From Lichenicoccus sp964245755 (GTDB lineage: Bacteria; Pseudomonadota; Alphaproteobacteria; Acetobacterales; Acetobacteraceae), in contig CAXTNV010000043.1 of the NCBI GenBank assembly GCA_964245755.1, positions 1 to 24,735 of the forward strand: a stretch of DNA of 24,735 bases, written 5' to 3'. The position numbers were made by a program, and so were the translations under genes. Shown one piece after another: positions 13,776 to 22,495 of this stretch; position 1 is the first letter of the stretch; each line of letters starts with the position of its first letter. Under the pieces are notes generated by a model, which was not told the DNA's origin, did no database searches, and was given only the letters and a program-made list of their open reading frames with translations.

Positions 13776-16241
13776 TCAGGCGCCCGCTTCGAACTCGATC
13801 GTCGCTGCCAGCCGGTTCGCAGGTGCCGGCACGCGCAGACGCAGCGTGCGTGTCGAGGGGTCGTGACGCGGATCCTCGATCGCGCGGCCATCCGCCACGG
13901 CGCTCGCGGCGGCGACGGCGACGTCGTGCACGATCAGCTCGATCTCGTCCCACCAGGGCGTGAAGCGGCCCTCCTGGGCGCCGATGCGGATCCGCGCGCC
14001 GCGCGACGTCGTCTCGCAGGTGACGCGCACGCGCAGGAACTCGCCCTCGCGGCAGGCGTGGCTTACCCCGTCATCCAGGTAGATCGACCCCTCGCAGTCG
14101 GGCCCGGGGTAGATCGCGAGTTCCAGGGCGCCGCGCGGCGTCTCGGCGGTGCTCTGCACCAGAGGCTGGCGCGGGATGATGCTGCCGGCGCGGGCGTAGA
14201 CCGGCAGCCGGTCGAGCACCGGCGTGCAGTCGTCGCGATGCGGTCGCTGCGCCGGGTCGGCGTCGTACGCGGCGAGCGTGCCGCTGCCGCCGATCAGCAT
14301 GGCCGGAGCCGGATCCACCAGCTTGCGCCCACTCCAGTAGTCGTACCATTCGCCGGGCGGCAAGATCACCTGGTAGCGGTCGAGCGCCTCCGGGAACGGC
14401 GCCGGCGCCACCAGCAGGGCGTCGCCGAACATGAACTGGTTCTGCTGCTCCAGATCCAGCGGTTCGCCGCCGGCGGCGTCGGGAAACTCCATGAACAACG
14501 GCCGCATCATCGGCAGCCCGGTGCGTGCCGCCTCCTCGGCCAGCGTGTAGATGTACGGCATCAGCCGGTAGCGCTCCTCGATCGCCCGCCTGCGGATCGC
14601 GGTGTGCGCCGCTCCGTCCACCCAGGGCTCCTGGTCGCGGGTGCCCTTGTCGCTGTGGTTGCGGCTGATCGGGTTGAACATGCCGAGTTGCAGCCAGCGC
14701 GTCAGCAGTTCCGGCGGCGGCGAGCCAGCGAAGCCGCCGAGGTCGCAGCCGGCGAAGGCGAAGCCGCCGAGCCCGAGGCCGAGCAGCATCGGCGTGCTCA
14801 TGCGCAGATGGTTCCAGCTCGACGAGTTGTCGCCGGTCCAGGTGACGCAGCTGCGATGGCCGCCGGCATAGCCCGCGCGCGACATCACGTAGGGACGGCG
14901 GTCCGGGCGCGCCGCCAGCATGCCATCGAAGGTGGCGCGCGCGTTCTGCATGCCGAACACGTTGTGGATCTCGGCGTGGCTCGCGCGGCGGGGCGCGAAG
15001 CCGGGCTCCTCGATGCGGTGCACCACGTCGAGCGGCATGGTGCGGCTGGGGACGCCGAACACCGAGGGCTCGTTCATGTCGTTCCAGATCCCGGCAACGG
15101 GCGCGTCGAGCATCCCGCGCAGCAGCGTGCCCCACCAGTCGCGGGTGGCGGCGCGGGTGAAGTCGGGGAACGCGCACGGCCCCGGCCACACCTTGCCGAC
15201 GTAGGTCTCGCCCTGGGCGTCGTGCACGAAATGATCGCCCTCGATGCCGCCGTCGCAGGGCGGGTAGCCCTCGCCCGGCAGCCAGGGCACGTGCAGGTCG
15301 GTGATGACGACGCAGCGCAGGCCGCGCTGCTCCAGCTCGCGCAGCAGCCCGGGCAGGTCGGGAAACGCCTCGCGATCGACGGTGAACGGGCGGTTGCGGT
15401 CGAGCACGTCGATGTCGAGCCACAGCACGTCGGCGGGGATGCGGTCGCGGCGCAGCCGGTCGGCGACCGCCCGCAGCGCCTCCGCCGAGCCGTAGCTGTA
15501 GCGCGACTGCTGGAAGCCGAACGACCACAGCGGCGGCAGCGGCGGCGTGCCGGTGAGCCAGGCATAGGCCCGCTGCACCGCCTTGGGCGTCGGTCCGGTC
15601 ATGACGTAGTAGTCGATCGGACCGTCGTCGGCGCCGAAGGAAAGCCGCTCCGGGTGCAGCACGCCGAACTCGAAGCTGGTGCGGAAGCTGTTGTCGAGGA
15701 ACACGCCGTGGGCGCGGCCCCGCTCGAAGCCGATGAAGAACGGAATGCTCTTGTAGAGCGCGTCGCTGCTCTCCTGGTAGCGGTAGGCGTCGGTGTTCCA
15801 CAGCGTGAAGCTGCGGCCGCGCCGGTCCAGGCCGCCCGCCTTCTCGCCCAGACCGAAGACGTGCATCGCGGCCGGCAGGCGCTTGACCAGGCGGAAGCCG
15901 GCGCCGCCCGCCGCCTCGTCGGGAAAGAACGCCGCTTCCGCCGCGTCGGCGCAGACCACCCGGCCGCACAGGTCGCTTATCGTGAGCGCGCCGCCATGAG
16001 GGTCGATGACGACACGTGCCGCATCGGTGGTGAACCCGTCCGGCTGCGGGCGCACCGCGACGCCCGAGGCGCGCGCCTCCGGCAGCACCGCCCAGGAGGC
16101 GTCCTCGGGCAGGCTGCCGTCGCGGCCGATGCGAACCCGCAGCACGTCGTGGCGCAGCGCCGCGACCCGCACGACCACCTGGCCGCGACGCAGCTCGATG
16201 CCGTCCTCGCGCTGCGCGAGCAGGCTCTCCGGCGGGCTCAC
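13776..16241 (-). CDS. Glycoside hydrolase family 31 alpha-glucosidase
   Basis: An 821-residue GH31 enzyme without a signal peptide, so probably cytosolic. The N-terminal beta-sandwich (about 1-230) contains FGLGEKAGGLDRRG and the NTDAYRY segment. The (beta/alpha)8 barrel starts near PPLWSFGFQQSRYSY (237-250). The nucleophile is Asp388 in GIWNDMNEPSVF; the general acid/base is Asp471 in TWTGDNSSSW. Two beta-rich C-terminal domains follow. It should cleave terminal alpha-linked glucose from maltose-type oligosaccharides; exact specificity (alpha-glucosidase versus alpha-xylosidase or transglucosylase) is not readable. The start is the GTG at 16241, overlapping the nudC stop by GTGA, so it is translationally coupled to nudC. 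Array 2 abuts its stop codon. Confidence 0.95.
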   Translation of the reverse strand: MSPPESLLAQREDGIELRRGQVVVRVAALRHDVLRVRIGRDGSLPEDASWAVLPEARASGVAVRPQPDGFTTDAARVVIDPHGGALTISDLCGRVVCADAAEAAFFPDEAAGGAGFRLVKRLPAAMHVFGLGEKAGGLDRRGRSFTLWNTDAYRYQESSDALYKSIPFFIGFERGRAHGVFLDNSFRTSFEFGVLHPERLSFGADDGPIDYYVMTGPTPKAVQRAYAWLTGTPPLPPLWSFGFQQSRYSYGSAEALRAVADRLRRDRIPADVLWLDIDVLDRNRPFTVDREAFPDLPGLLRELEQRGLRCVVITDLHVPWLPGEGYPPCDGGIEGDHFVHDAQGETYVGKVWPGPCAFPDFTRAATRDWWGTLLRGMLDAPVAGIWNDMNEPSVFGVPSRTMPLDVVHRIEEPGFAPRRASHAEIHNVFGMQNARATFDGMLAARPDRRPYVMSRAGYAGGHRSCVTWTGDNSSSWNHLRMSTPMLLGLGLGGFAFAGCDLGGFAGSPPPELLTRWLQLGMFNPISRNHSDKGTRDQEPWVDGAAHTAIRRRAIEERYRLMPYIYTLAEEAARTGLPMMRPLFMEFPDAAGGEPLDLEQQNQFMFGDALLVAPAPFPEALDRYQVILPPGEWYDYWSGRKLVDPAPAMLIGGSGTLAAYDADPAQRPHRDDCTPVLDRLPVYARAGSIIPRQPLVQSTAETPRGALELAIYPGPDCEGSIYLDDGVSHACREGEFLRVRVTCETTSRGARIRIGAQEGRFTPWWDEIELIVHDVAVAAASAVADGRAIEDPRHDPSTRTLRLRVPAPANRLAATIEFEAGA

Positions 16242-17173
16242 GCGCGCCCGGCCAGCCAGGCCTCGACCAGGCTGCGCGCGATCGCGGTGCGGCCGGGCAG
16301 CTCGATGCCGAGCTCGCCCGCCCCCTCGGCGCTGGCCCGCAGCTCCCCCGCGGTCAGCCAGTGCGCCTCGGCGATCTCCTCCGGATCCAGCGTCAGTGCG
16401 CTGTCGACCGTCTCGGCGAGGAAACCCAGCATCAGCGAGTTCGGGTACGGCCAGGTCTGGCTCGAATGGTAGCGGATCCGGCCGACCCGGATGCCGGTTT
16501 CCTCGAACACCTCGCGCGCCACCGCCTCCTCCGCACTCTCTCCGGGTTCGACGAAGCCGGCCAGGGCGGAGAACAGGCGGGTGCCGGGAAAGCGCGTGCC
16601 GCGCGCCAGCAGGACCCGGTCCGCGCGATGCACCAGCATGATCACCACCGGATCGGTGCGCGGGAAGTGCTCCAGCCCGCAGTCCGGGCAGGCGAGGCGG
16701 GTGCCGCCCTGTTCCGGCACCGTGGGCTTGCCGCAGCGGCCGCAGAACAGGTGGCGGCGACGCCAGTGCAGCAGGCCGCGGGCGTGCGCCAGCATCGCCG
16801 CGTCCGCACCGGGCAGCAGCGGCGCCAGCGGGCGCAGCGGCTCGAAGCGGCCGAACTTCGAGGGGATCAGGCTCGTCGGATCGTCGAGCAGCGCCAGGTC
16901 GACCGCGACCACCGCGCGCTCTCCGAGCAGGCCGAGCAGCACCCAGGGATGGTGCGCGAGCGGCTCGAGCTCGACCGCCAGGGCGGCGCGGCTGGGCATG
17001 GCGACGCGCAGCGCCTCCGGCTCCTCGGGCCGCCCGATCATCAGGTGCTGGTCGCGCCAGACCGGGATGAACAGGCTATCCGGGTCGGCCAGCAGCCGAC
17101 GCATTTCCTCCGGATCGTCCCGACGCAGGGCCACGCGGTCCAGCGGACTGCCCGAGTAGAAGTTGGCGTGCAT
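16238..17173 (-). CDS. nudC: NAD(H) pyrophosphatase / RNA-decapping Nudix hydrolase NudC
   Basis: It hydrolyses NAD(H) to NMN(H) and AMP and, in E. coli, removes NAD caps from RNA. The 311 residues comprise an N-terminal NUDIX-like domain, a zinc ribbon (Cys144, Cys147, Cys162, Cys165), and a C-terminal Nudix domain with box GFVEPGESAEEAVAREVFEE (206 onward, then TGI). The NudC-specific motif SQPWPFPxS appears as SQTWPYPNS (238-246), with Pro to Thr and Phe to Tyr changes that leave the class clear. The ATG at 17173 is chosen (GAGAG upstream); an in-frame start at 17203 would run into the SRP promoter region. It is divergent from ffs and overlaps the GH31 gene by 4 bp. Confidence 0.95.
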   Translation of the reverse strand: MHANFYSGSPLDRVALRRDDPEEMRRLLADPDSLFIPVWRDQHLMIGRPEEPEALRVAMPSRAALAVELEPLAHHPWVLLGLLGERAVVAVDLALLDDPTSLIPSKFGRFEPLRPLAPLLPGADAAMLAHARGLLHWRRRHLFCGRCGKPTVPEQGGTRLACPDCGLEHFPRTDPVVIMLVHRADRVLLARGTRFPGTRLFSALAGFVEPGESAEEAVAREVFEETGIRVGRIRYHSSQTWPYPNSLMLGFLAETVDSALTLDPEEIAEAHWLTAGELRASAEGAGELGIELPGRTAIARSLVEAWLAGRA

Positions 17174-17209
17174 CGCGCTAGCTCTCGCATCTGCGTGGGG
17201 CAAGCCCTC

Positions 17210-17240
17210 TTGTGACCCAACCCGCTTCGCATGTTAAGAT
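17210..17240 (+). promoter_or_regulatory. Promoter of the SRP RNA gene
   Basis: TTGTGA (17210-17215) and TTAAGA or TAAGAT (within 17234-17240) are separated by 18-19 bp. The predicted start falls about 7 bp downstream, at the first G of the RNA's GGGAGG 5' stem (17247), which supports both calls. Confidence 0.65.
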
Positions 17241-17246
17241 GCACCT

Positions 17247-17343
17247 GGGAGGTCGGCGGCGGACGGGCGCCTTGCCAATCCGGTCAGGTCCGGAAGGAAG
17301 CAGCCGCAGCGAGTTTACGCTCGGGTCGTCGTTCGGCCTCCCA
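17247..17343 (+). ncRNA. ffs: Bacterial small signal recognition particle RNA (4.5S)
   Basis: The universally conserved SRP domain IV loop is present at 17282-17304: GGTCAGGTCCGG, then AAGGAAGCAGCC. The ends pair: GGGAGGTCGG at 17247-17256 with CGGCCTCCC at 17334-17342. The size is about 97 nt, in the range of the 4.5S class without an Alu domain. The RNA binds Ffh and directs nascent membrane proteins to FtsY and SecYEG. Location just upstream of dnaX is conserved in many alphaproteobacteria. Ends are set by the terminal stem and could differ by a few bases. Confidence 0.95.
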
Positions 17344-17426
17344 CCGCATCGGACCGGCTCCCATGCTTCCTCCTGATCCCCTCCCAGCAGATCGCGAGGA
17401 ATGTCTGTCGTGAGCCCGCTGCCGCC

Positions 17427-19340
17427 GTGAGTTCCGAGCCGATATCCGCAGGCTTGCCGGAACCGGAGCGGGCAGGCCCGGGCCTGTTCGGCGATGCCGC
17501 GCCGGCCGCGGCCGCCGCCGTCCCCTACCGCGTGCTGGCGCGCGTCTATCGCCCGGTCCGCTTCGAGCAGCTGATCGGCCAGGACGCGACGGTGCGCATC
17601 CTGCGCCGCGCCTTCTCGCTGGGGCGCGTCGCGCACGGCTTCATGCTGACCGGGGTGCGCGGCACCGGCAAGACGACCACGGCGCGCATCATCGCGCGCG
17701 CGCTGAACTGCATCGGCTCGGACGGCCGCGGCGGCCCCACCGCCGAGCCGTGCGGCGTGTGCGCGAACTGCACCGCGATCCTCGCCGACCGGCATCCCGA
17801 CGTGCTGGAGATGGATGCCGCCTCGCGGACCGGCGTCGACGACGTGCGCGAGATCATCGAGGCTACCCGGTTCCGCCCGATGCAGGCGCGGATGAAGGTG
17901 TTCATCATCGACGAGGTGCACATGCTCTCGCGCAACGCGTTCAACGCGCTGCTCAAGACGCTCGAGGAGCCTCCGGCGCAGGTGACCTTCATCTTCGCCA
18001 CCACCGAGCTGCGCCGGGTGCCGGTGACGGTGCTGTCGCGCTGCCAGCGCTTCGACCTGCGCCGGGTCGGGCAGTCCGAGCTCGCGTCGCACTTCGCCCG
18101 CATCGCCGAGCGCGAAGGGGTCGCGATCAGCGCCGATGCGCTCGCCATCATCGCCCGCGCCGCCGACGGCTCGGTGCGCGACGGGTTGTCCCTGCTCGAC
18201 CAGGCGATCTCGCTTGCCCCCGAGGAAGCCGAGAGCGGCGTCGTGGACGCGGCCATGGTCGCCGACATGCTGGGGCTGGCCGACCGCGGCCTGGTGTTCG
18301 ACCTGCTCGAGGCCGCGATGCAGGGCCGCGCCGACCTGGTGCTCGGCATCACCGCCGGCGCCTACGCGCGCGGCGCCGATCTCGGCCTGATGCTGGCCGA
18401 CATGCTGGAACTGATCCATACCGTGTCGCGGCTGAAGGCGATCCCGGCGCTGCGCGACGGCAACGAGCTGCCCGAGGCCGAGCGCATGCGCGGCGGCGCC
18501 CTGGCCGACCGGCTGAGCGTGCCGGTGCTGGGGCGGGCCTGGCAGATGCTGCTCAAGGGCGTGGGCGAGGTGGAGACGGCGCCGGATCGCCGGCAGGCGG
18601 CGGAGATGGTGCTGATCCGCCTCTGCCACGTGCGCGACCTGCCGACCCCGGCGGAGCTGGTGCGGCGCCTGTCGGAGCCGGCGGCGGCGCCCGGCGCGTC
18701 CTCGGCGCCGGTCGAGCCGACGAGATCCGGAGGCCGCGGGTCCGCCGCTTCCGGCCCTGCAGGGAGCACCGGGGGCGGCGCACTGCCGGCGCGCGCGGCG
18801 CCGCGACCGGAGCCGGAGGCGCGCATGCAGCCCGAGGCCGCGCCGGGGCCGTCGCTGCGCAGCTGGCGCGAGGTGGTGGCGTTCGTGGCGACGCAGCGCG
18901 AGGCGACGCTGCATGGCCACCTGCGCCACTCGGTGCACCTGGTGCGCTTCGCCGCCCCGGTGATCGAGGTTCGGCCGCAGCCGCAGGCGCCGCGCGACCT
19001 CACCCAGCGTCTGGCCGCGATCCTGTCGCACGCCAGCGGCACGCGCTGGACCATCGCCGTGTCGCGTGCCGCGGGCGAGCCGACGCTGTCGGAGCAGTCG
19101 GACGCGATCGAGCTGCGGGGCCGGTCGGACGCCGCGGCGCACCCGCTGGTGCAGGCGATCCTGTCGACCTTTCCCGGCGCCAGGATCGGCGGCCTGCGCG
19201 ATACCCGCCTGGATCAGTATGGGCTGCATCCCGAAGCCGTGCCGGTGCGCCCGGACCTTGCGTTCGAGTCGCCGGGGCCGGACCGGCTCGGGCCCGACGA
19301 TCTTGTCTTCGAACCCGACGACATCCCGGAGGATGAGTGA
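17427..19340 (+). CDS. dnaX: DNA polymerase III subunits gamma/tau
   Basis: The clamp-loader ATPase of the replicative polymerase. Of 637 residues, the AAA+ module has Walker A GVRGTGKT (76-83), a zinc site with Cys95, Cys109, Cys112 and Cys115, Walker B FIIDEVH (159-165), and the sensor SRC (204-206). A collar domain follows to about residue 410, then a Pro/Ala/Gly-rich linker (about 415-470) and a C-terminal domain that in tau binds polymerase and helicase. The start is the GTG at 17427; the first 30 residues are a low-complexity extension before PYRVLARVYRP. I see no A-rich slippery heptamer like that used in E. coli to make gamma, so gamma may not be produced here. The stop TGA is immediately followed by the ybaB ATG. 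Confidence 0.96.
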   Translation: MSSEPISAGLPEPERAGPGLFGDAAPAAAAAVPYRVLARVYRPVRFEQLIGQDATVRILRRAFSLGRVAHGFMLTGVRGTGKTTTARIIARALNCIGSDGRGGPTAEPCGVCANCTAILADRHPDVLEMDAASRTGVDDVREIIEATRFRPMQARMKVFIIDEVHMLSRNAFNALLKTLEEPPAQVTFIFATTELRRVPVTVLSRCQRFDLRRVGQSELASHFARIAEREGVAISADALAIIARAADGSVRDGLSLLDQAISLAPEEAESGVVDAAMVADMLGLADRGLVFDLLEAAMQGRADLVLGITAGAYARGADLGLMLADMLELIHTVSRLKAIPALRDGNELPEAERMRGGALADRLSVPVLGRAWQMLLKGVGEVETAPDRRQAAEMVLIRLCHVRDLPTPAELVRRLSEPAAAPGASSAPVEPTRSGGRGSAASGPAGSTGGGALPARAAPRPEPEARMQPEAAPGPSLRSWREVVAFVATQREATLHGHLRHSVHLVRFAAPVIEVRPQPQAPRDLTQRLAAILSHASGTRWTIAVSRAAGEPTLSEQSDAIELRGRSDAAAHPLVQAILSTFPGARIGGLRDTRLDQYGLHPEAVPVRPDLAFESPGPDRLGPDDLVFEPDDIPEDE

Positions 19341-19664
19341 ATGAAGAACCTCGCCGGCCTGATGAAGCAGGCCTCGCAGATGCAGGCCAAGATGGAGGAG
19401 ATGCAAAGCAAGCTGGAGGCGCTGGAGATCGACGGCAGCTCCGGTGCCGGCATGGTCACGGTGACCCTGTCGGGCAAGGGCGACCTGCGCCGGATCAAGC
19501 TCGACCCGAAGCTCGCCGACCCGTCGGAGATGGAGATGCTGGAGGACCTGATCGTCGCCGCGCACGCCGAGGCACGTCGCCATCTGGAGGCCCGCACCCA
19601 GTCCGAGATGCAGAGCGTGACCGGCGGGCTGAACCTGCCGCCGGGCATGAAGCTGCCGTTCTGA
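19341..19664 (+). CDS. YbaB/EbfC family nucleoid-associated protein
   Basis: A 107-residue protein with the family pattern MKNLAGLMKQASQMQAKMEE (coiled N-terminal helix). GAGMVTVTLSGKGDLRRIKLDP forms the beta part, LEDLIVAAHAEARR the second helix, and a Gly-Leu-Pro-Pro-Gly-Met tail ends it. YbaB forms dimers that bind DNA as tweezers and occurs almost always between dnaX and recR, as here. The ATG at 19341 directly abuts the dnaX stop, so translation is probably coupled. Confidence 0.95.
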   Translation: MKNLAGLMKQASQMQAKMEEMQSKLEALEIDGSSGAGMVTVTLSGKGDLRRIKLDPKLADPSEMEMLEDLIVAAHAEARRHLEARTQSEMQSVTGGLNLPPGMKLPF

Positions 19665-19713
19665 AGCCGGCCTCGATGCGGGCGGAGGGCGGCGCCCCCG
19701 CCGCGGGCTAGCC

Positions 19714-20307
19714 GTGGGCGGTCCGGAGATCGAGCGCCTGATCGAGCTGCTCGGCAAGCTGCCCGGGCTCGGTCCGCGCTCGGCGCGCCGCGCTGCCCTC
19801 GGGCTGCTCAGGCAGCCGCAGGCGAAGATGCTGCCGCTCGCGCAGGCGATGCAGCAGGCGGCGCGCACGGTGCAGAGCTGTGCCACCTGTGGCAACCTGG
19901 ACAGTCGCGACCCGTGCACGATCTGCGCCGATCCCGGACGAGACCGGTCGCTGATCTGCGTGGTCGAAGGGGTCGGCGACCTCTGGGCACTGGAGCGGGC
20001 GCGGGTGCATCGCGGCATCTACCACGTGCTCGGCGGCACGCTGTCGCCGCTCGGCGGCGTCGGGCCGGAGGACCTGAACCTGCCGCCGCTGCTGAACCGG
20101 CTCGAGGGCGGCGGGGTGCGCGAGGTGATCCTGGCCCTCGGCGCCACGGTCGAGGGCGCCACCACCGCGCACTGGCTGTCGGAGCGGCTGGCGCGGTTCG
20201 CGGTGCTGATCAGCAGGGTAGGGCAGGGGGTGCCGATGGGCGGTGCGCTCGACGTGCTCGACGACGGCACGCTCGCCGCCGCCCTGATGGCGCGCCGGCC
20301 GTCGTGA
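19714..20307 (+). CDS. recR: Recombination mediator RecR
   Basis: RecR works with RecF and RecO to load RecA at gaps. The 197 residues carry the N-terminal helix-hairpin-helix (LLGKLPGLGPRSARRAAL), the zinc finger Cys56, Cys59, Cys68, Cys71, the Toprim domain beginning LICVVEGVGDLWALE with Glu85, and the C-terminal GVPMGGALDVLDDGTLAAA. The length is that of the family. The start is the GTG at 19714, 49 bp after ybaB. It ends in a GTGA overlap with the next gene. Confidence 0.96.
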   Translation: MGGPEIERLIELLGKLPGLGPRSARRAALGLLRQPQAKMLPLAQAMQQAARTVQSCATCGNLDSRDPCTICADPGRDRSLICVVEGVGDLWALERARVHRGIYHVLGGTLSPLGGVGPEDLNLPPLLNRLEGGGVREVILALGATVEGATTAHWLSERLARFAVLISRVGQGVPMGGALDVLDDGTLAAALMARRPS

Positions 20308-21113
20308 GTTCCGCGTCGGCGCTGCCGCCGCGGATGCCGCGCTCGGCGCTGGTCACCGGCGGCGGCACCAGGCTGGGCCGGGCGATCGCGCTCGGCCTCG
20401 CGGCCTGCGGCGTATCGGTGGCGGTGCATTGCCGCGACCGGCACGGCCCGGGGCACGACGAAGCGGTGCGCACCGCGGCGGCGATACGCGGACACGGCGT
20501 GCGGGCCTGCGTGACCGAGGCCGAACTCGGGGTCGAGGCCGAGGTCGCGACCCTGATCGCCCGGGCCACCGACGCGATCGGCCCGCTCGGCATCCTGGTC
20601 AACAACGCCAGCGTGTTCGAGCGCGACGAATGGCACGATGCCAGCCGCGAGAGCTGGGACGCGCACATGCAGCCTAACCTGCGCGCGCCGTTCCGGCTGA
20701 TGCAGGAGTTCGCCCGCGTGCTGCCCGAGGGGGCCGAGGGCATGGTGCTCAACATGCTCGACCAGCGTGTATGGTCGCTGACGCCGCACTTCGTCTCCTA
20801 CACCGCCTCCAAGGCGGCGCTTTGGTCGCTGACCCGGTCGATGGCGCTGGCGCTGGCGCCGCGGCGGATCAGGGTCAACGCGATCGGCCCGGGACCGGCG
20901 CTGCCCAGCCCGAGGCAGAGTGCGGCGCAGTTCGCGGCACAATGCGCCGGCGTGCCGCTCGGCCACGGCACCGACCCCGACGAGATCGCGCGCGCCGTGC
21001 TGGCGCTGCTCTGCCTGCCTTCGGTCACCGGGCAGATGCTGGCGCTCGACGGCGGCCAGCACCTGCAATGGCACCCGGCACCCGCCGGCGGCGCCGGTCC
21101 CGCCGAGGAATAG
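20304..21113 (+). CDS. SDR family, pteridine reductase / FolM-like
   Basis: A 269-residue short-chain dehydrogenase. The cofactor loop is TGGGTRLG (18-25), the TGxxxRxG form seen in PTR1/FolM, followed by a basic VHCRDR segment that suggests NADPH. NNAS is at 100-103. The catalytic set is Asp153, Tyr166 and Lys170: the usual SDR Ser is replaced by Asp 13 residues before Tyr, the spacing of Asp181/Tyr194/Lys198 in Leishmania PTR1. With folB directly downstream, reduction of dihydropterin or dihydrobiopterin/dihydromonapterin, possibly also dihydrofolate, is the likely reaction. The start is the GTG at 20304, overlapping the recR stop. General SDR activity on another substrate cannot be excluded. 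Confidence 0.87.
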   Translation: MSSASALPPRMPRSALVTGGGTRLGRAIALGLAACGVSVAVHCRDRHGPGHDEAVRTAAAIRGHGVRACVTEAELGVEAEVATLIARATDAIGPLGILVNNASVFERDEWHDASRESWDAHMQPNLRAPFRLMQEFARVLPEGAEGMVLNMLDQRVWSLTPHFVSYTASKAALWSLTRSMALALAPRRIRVNAIGPGPALPSPRQSAAQFAAQCAGVPLGHGTDPDEIARAVLALLCLPSVTGQMLALDGGQHLQWHPAPAGGAGPAEE

Positions 21114-21117
21114 GCGC

Positions 21118-21510
21118 GTGTCGATGTTCCCGCCCTGGCCGGACCGTCCCGCGCTGCGACGCGTGTTCCTCCGCGACATGGTGCTGCAGGCGGCGATAGG
21201 GGTGCACCCGCACGAGCAGGGGGTGACGCAGCGCGTGCGCATCAACATCTCGTTCGGCGTGCAGGACGAGGCAGGCCTCGCCGTGGGTCGGGACGAGCTG
21301 TCGCGCACGGTCTCCTACGAACGCGTGGTGCAGCTGGTGCACCGGATCGTGGCCGAGGGCCACGTGCGCCTGGTCGAAACCGTGGCCGAACGTATCGCCG
21401 CCGGCGTGCTCGCCGACCGGCGCATACGCGTCATACGGGTCAAGGTCGAGAAGCTGGACGTGTTCGACGAGCTGGAGGCCGTCGGGGTGGAGATCGAGCG
21501 CCGCCGCTGA
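21118..21510 (+). CDS. folB: Dihydroneopterin aldolase
   Basis: It cleaves 7,8-dihydroneopterin to 6-hydroxymethyl-dihydropterin and glycolaldehyde in folate synthesis. The 130 residues hold the tunnel-fold signatures: IGVHPHEQ with the pterin-anchoring Glu33, the ELSRTVSYERVV segment, LVETVAERIA (Glu87), and VRVKVEKLDV with Lys112 as the likely catalytic lysine. It starts at GTG 21118 or ATG 21124; GAGGAA lies at better spacing for the GTG. It begins 4 bp after the reductase stop, so the two are co-translated. Some members also act as epimerases on dihydroneopterin, which is not readable here. Confidence 0.93.
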   Translation: MSMFPPWPDRPALRRVFLRDMVLQAAIGVHPHEQGVTQRVRINISFGVQDEAGLAVGRDELSRTVSYERVVQLVHRIVAEGHVRLVETVAERIAAGVLADRRIRVIRVKVEKLDVFDELEAVGVEIERRR

Positions 21511-21616
21511 GCGGCAGCTCGACGAGGGCTGCCGCGGGCACAGATCTGCCGTGCACCGTGGCTTTTGCGACGACACCCTGTTGCAAAACAGGCGCACCAG
21601 GTGCACCTGCAGCTTC

Positions 21617-22495
21617 ATGAACCCGGCGATCGACCTCGGCCTGCTGACGGCACTGCTTTACGGAGTCAGCGACTTCATCGCCAAGTTCTCCAGCCGTGCG
21701 GTCGGGGTGTGGCGAACCCTGTTTTGGGGCGAGCTGTGCTCGGTGTCGCTGCTGACGCTGTGGGTCGTGCTGCGCGGCGCCGCGTCGCAGGATGCCTGGA
21801 CGATGCCGCCCGCGGTGTGGGGGATGGCGGTGCTTTCGAACCTGATGATCCTCGCCGCGACCGCGATCTTCTACCGCGCGCTGGCCGTGGGCCGCTTCGC
21901 CGTGGTGATGCCGATCGTCGCCACCTACGGCGCCATCACCGCCCTGCTCTCGGCGACCCTCGGCGAGCCGCTCGGGGTCGCCGCGGGCGTCGGCATCGCG
22001 GTCGCGGTGCTGGGCGCAGCGACCGCCTCGGTGCCGGCGCGTGCGGACGCCGCCTCGGAGCCCGCAAGCGGCCGCGGCGCCGGGCTCGCCTGCGCGGCTT
22101 CGCTGCTCTACGGGGTCGGCTTCTACCTGCAGGCGCACGACGTGGTGCCGAAGCTCGGCCACCTGATTCCGGTCTGGCTGTATTACGGGCTCGGTGTGTC
22201 GCTGCTCGGCAGCGTGGCCCTCGTGCTGCGCCGCGACCTCTCGCCGCCGAGGCTCTCGGAGCTTCCGGTGGTGCTCGGCACCGGGCTTGCCGCCTCGGCG
22301 GCGTTCGTCGCGCTGACCCTGGCGGTAGCCACCGGGAACGTCGCGGTTCCGACCGTGCTCGCCTCCCTGGCCAGCGTGGTCACGGTGCTGCTGGCGCGCG
22401 TGCTGATCAAGGAACGGGTCGCACCGCACCAGTGGGCCGGCATCACCGCCGTGCTCGCGGGCCTGTTCCTGCTGCAGGAGCCGGCCTGGCTGTAG
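21617..22495 (+). CDS. EamA/DMT superfamily transporter
   Basis: A 292-residue inner-membrane protein with about ten hydrophobic segments arranged as two homologous EamA halves. The first half begins LGLLTALLYGVSDFIAKFSS; the second begins AGLACAASLLYGVGFYLQ near residue 155. Typical features are the FYRALAVGRFAVVMPI segment and the final ALASLASVVTVLLARVLIKE-type helix followed by a Gly-rich last helix. The family exports or imports small metabolites such as amino acids and nucleotide-sugar-like compounds; the substrate is not predictable. The ATG at 21617 is chosen because the upstream in-frame start at 21551 adds a polar Cys-rich segment. It is 106 bp from folB, so it may have its own promoter. 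Confidence 0.9.
   Translation: MNPAIDLGLLTALLYGVSDFIAKFSSRAVGVWRTLFWGELCSVSLLTLWVVLRGAASQDAWTMPPAVWGMAVLSNLMILAATAIFYRALAVGRFAVVMPIVATYGAITALLSATLGEPLGVAAGVGIAVAVLGAATASVPARADAASEPASGRGAGLACAASLLYGVGFYLQAHDVVPKLGHLIPVWLYYGLGVSLLGSVALVLRRDLSPPRLSELPVVLGTGLAASAAFVALTLAVATGNVAVPTVLASLASVVTVLLARVLIKERVAPHQWAGITAVLAGLFLLQEPAWL

Noticed and set aside
12639..16472. A 1277-codon plus-strand open frame covering the glycosyltransferase and all of the GH31 region
   Set aside because: Only the first 290 or so codons show family similarity; the rest is the antisense of the GH31 and nudC genes, which is often open in very GC-rich DNA.
17231..17413. A 60-codon plus-strand ORF
   Set aside because: It overlaps the SRP RNA gene almost entirely and has no ribosome binding site or similarity.
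17427..19340. A programmed frameshift for gamma subunit production in dnaX
   Set aside because: No A-rich slippery heptamer is visible in the expected region of this GC-rich gene.
17178..20018. A 946-codon minus-strand frame opposite dnaX, ybaB and recR
   Set aside because: It is Arg/His-rich antisense translation without any motif, opposite three firmly identified genes.
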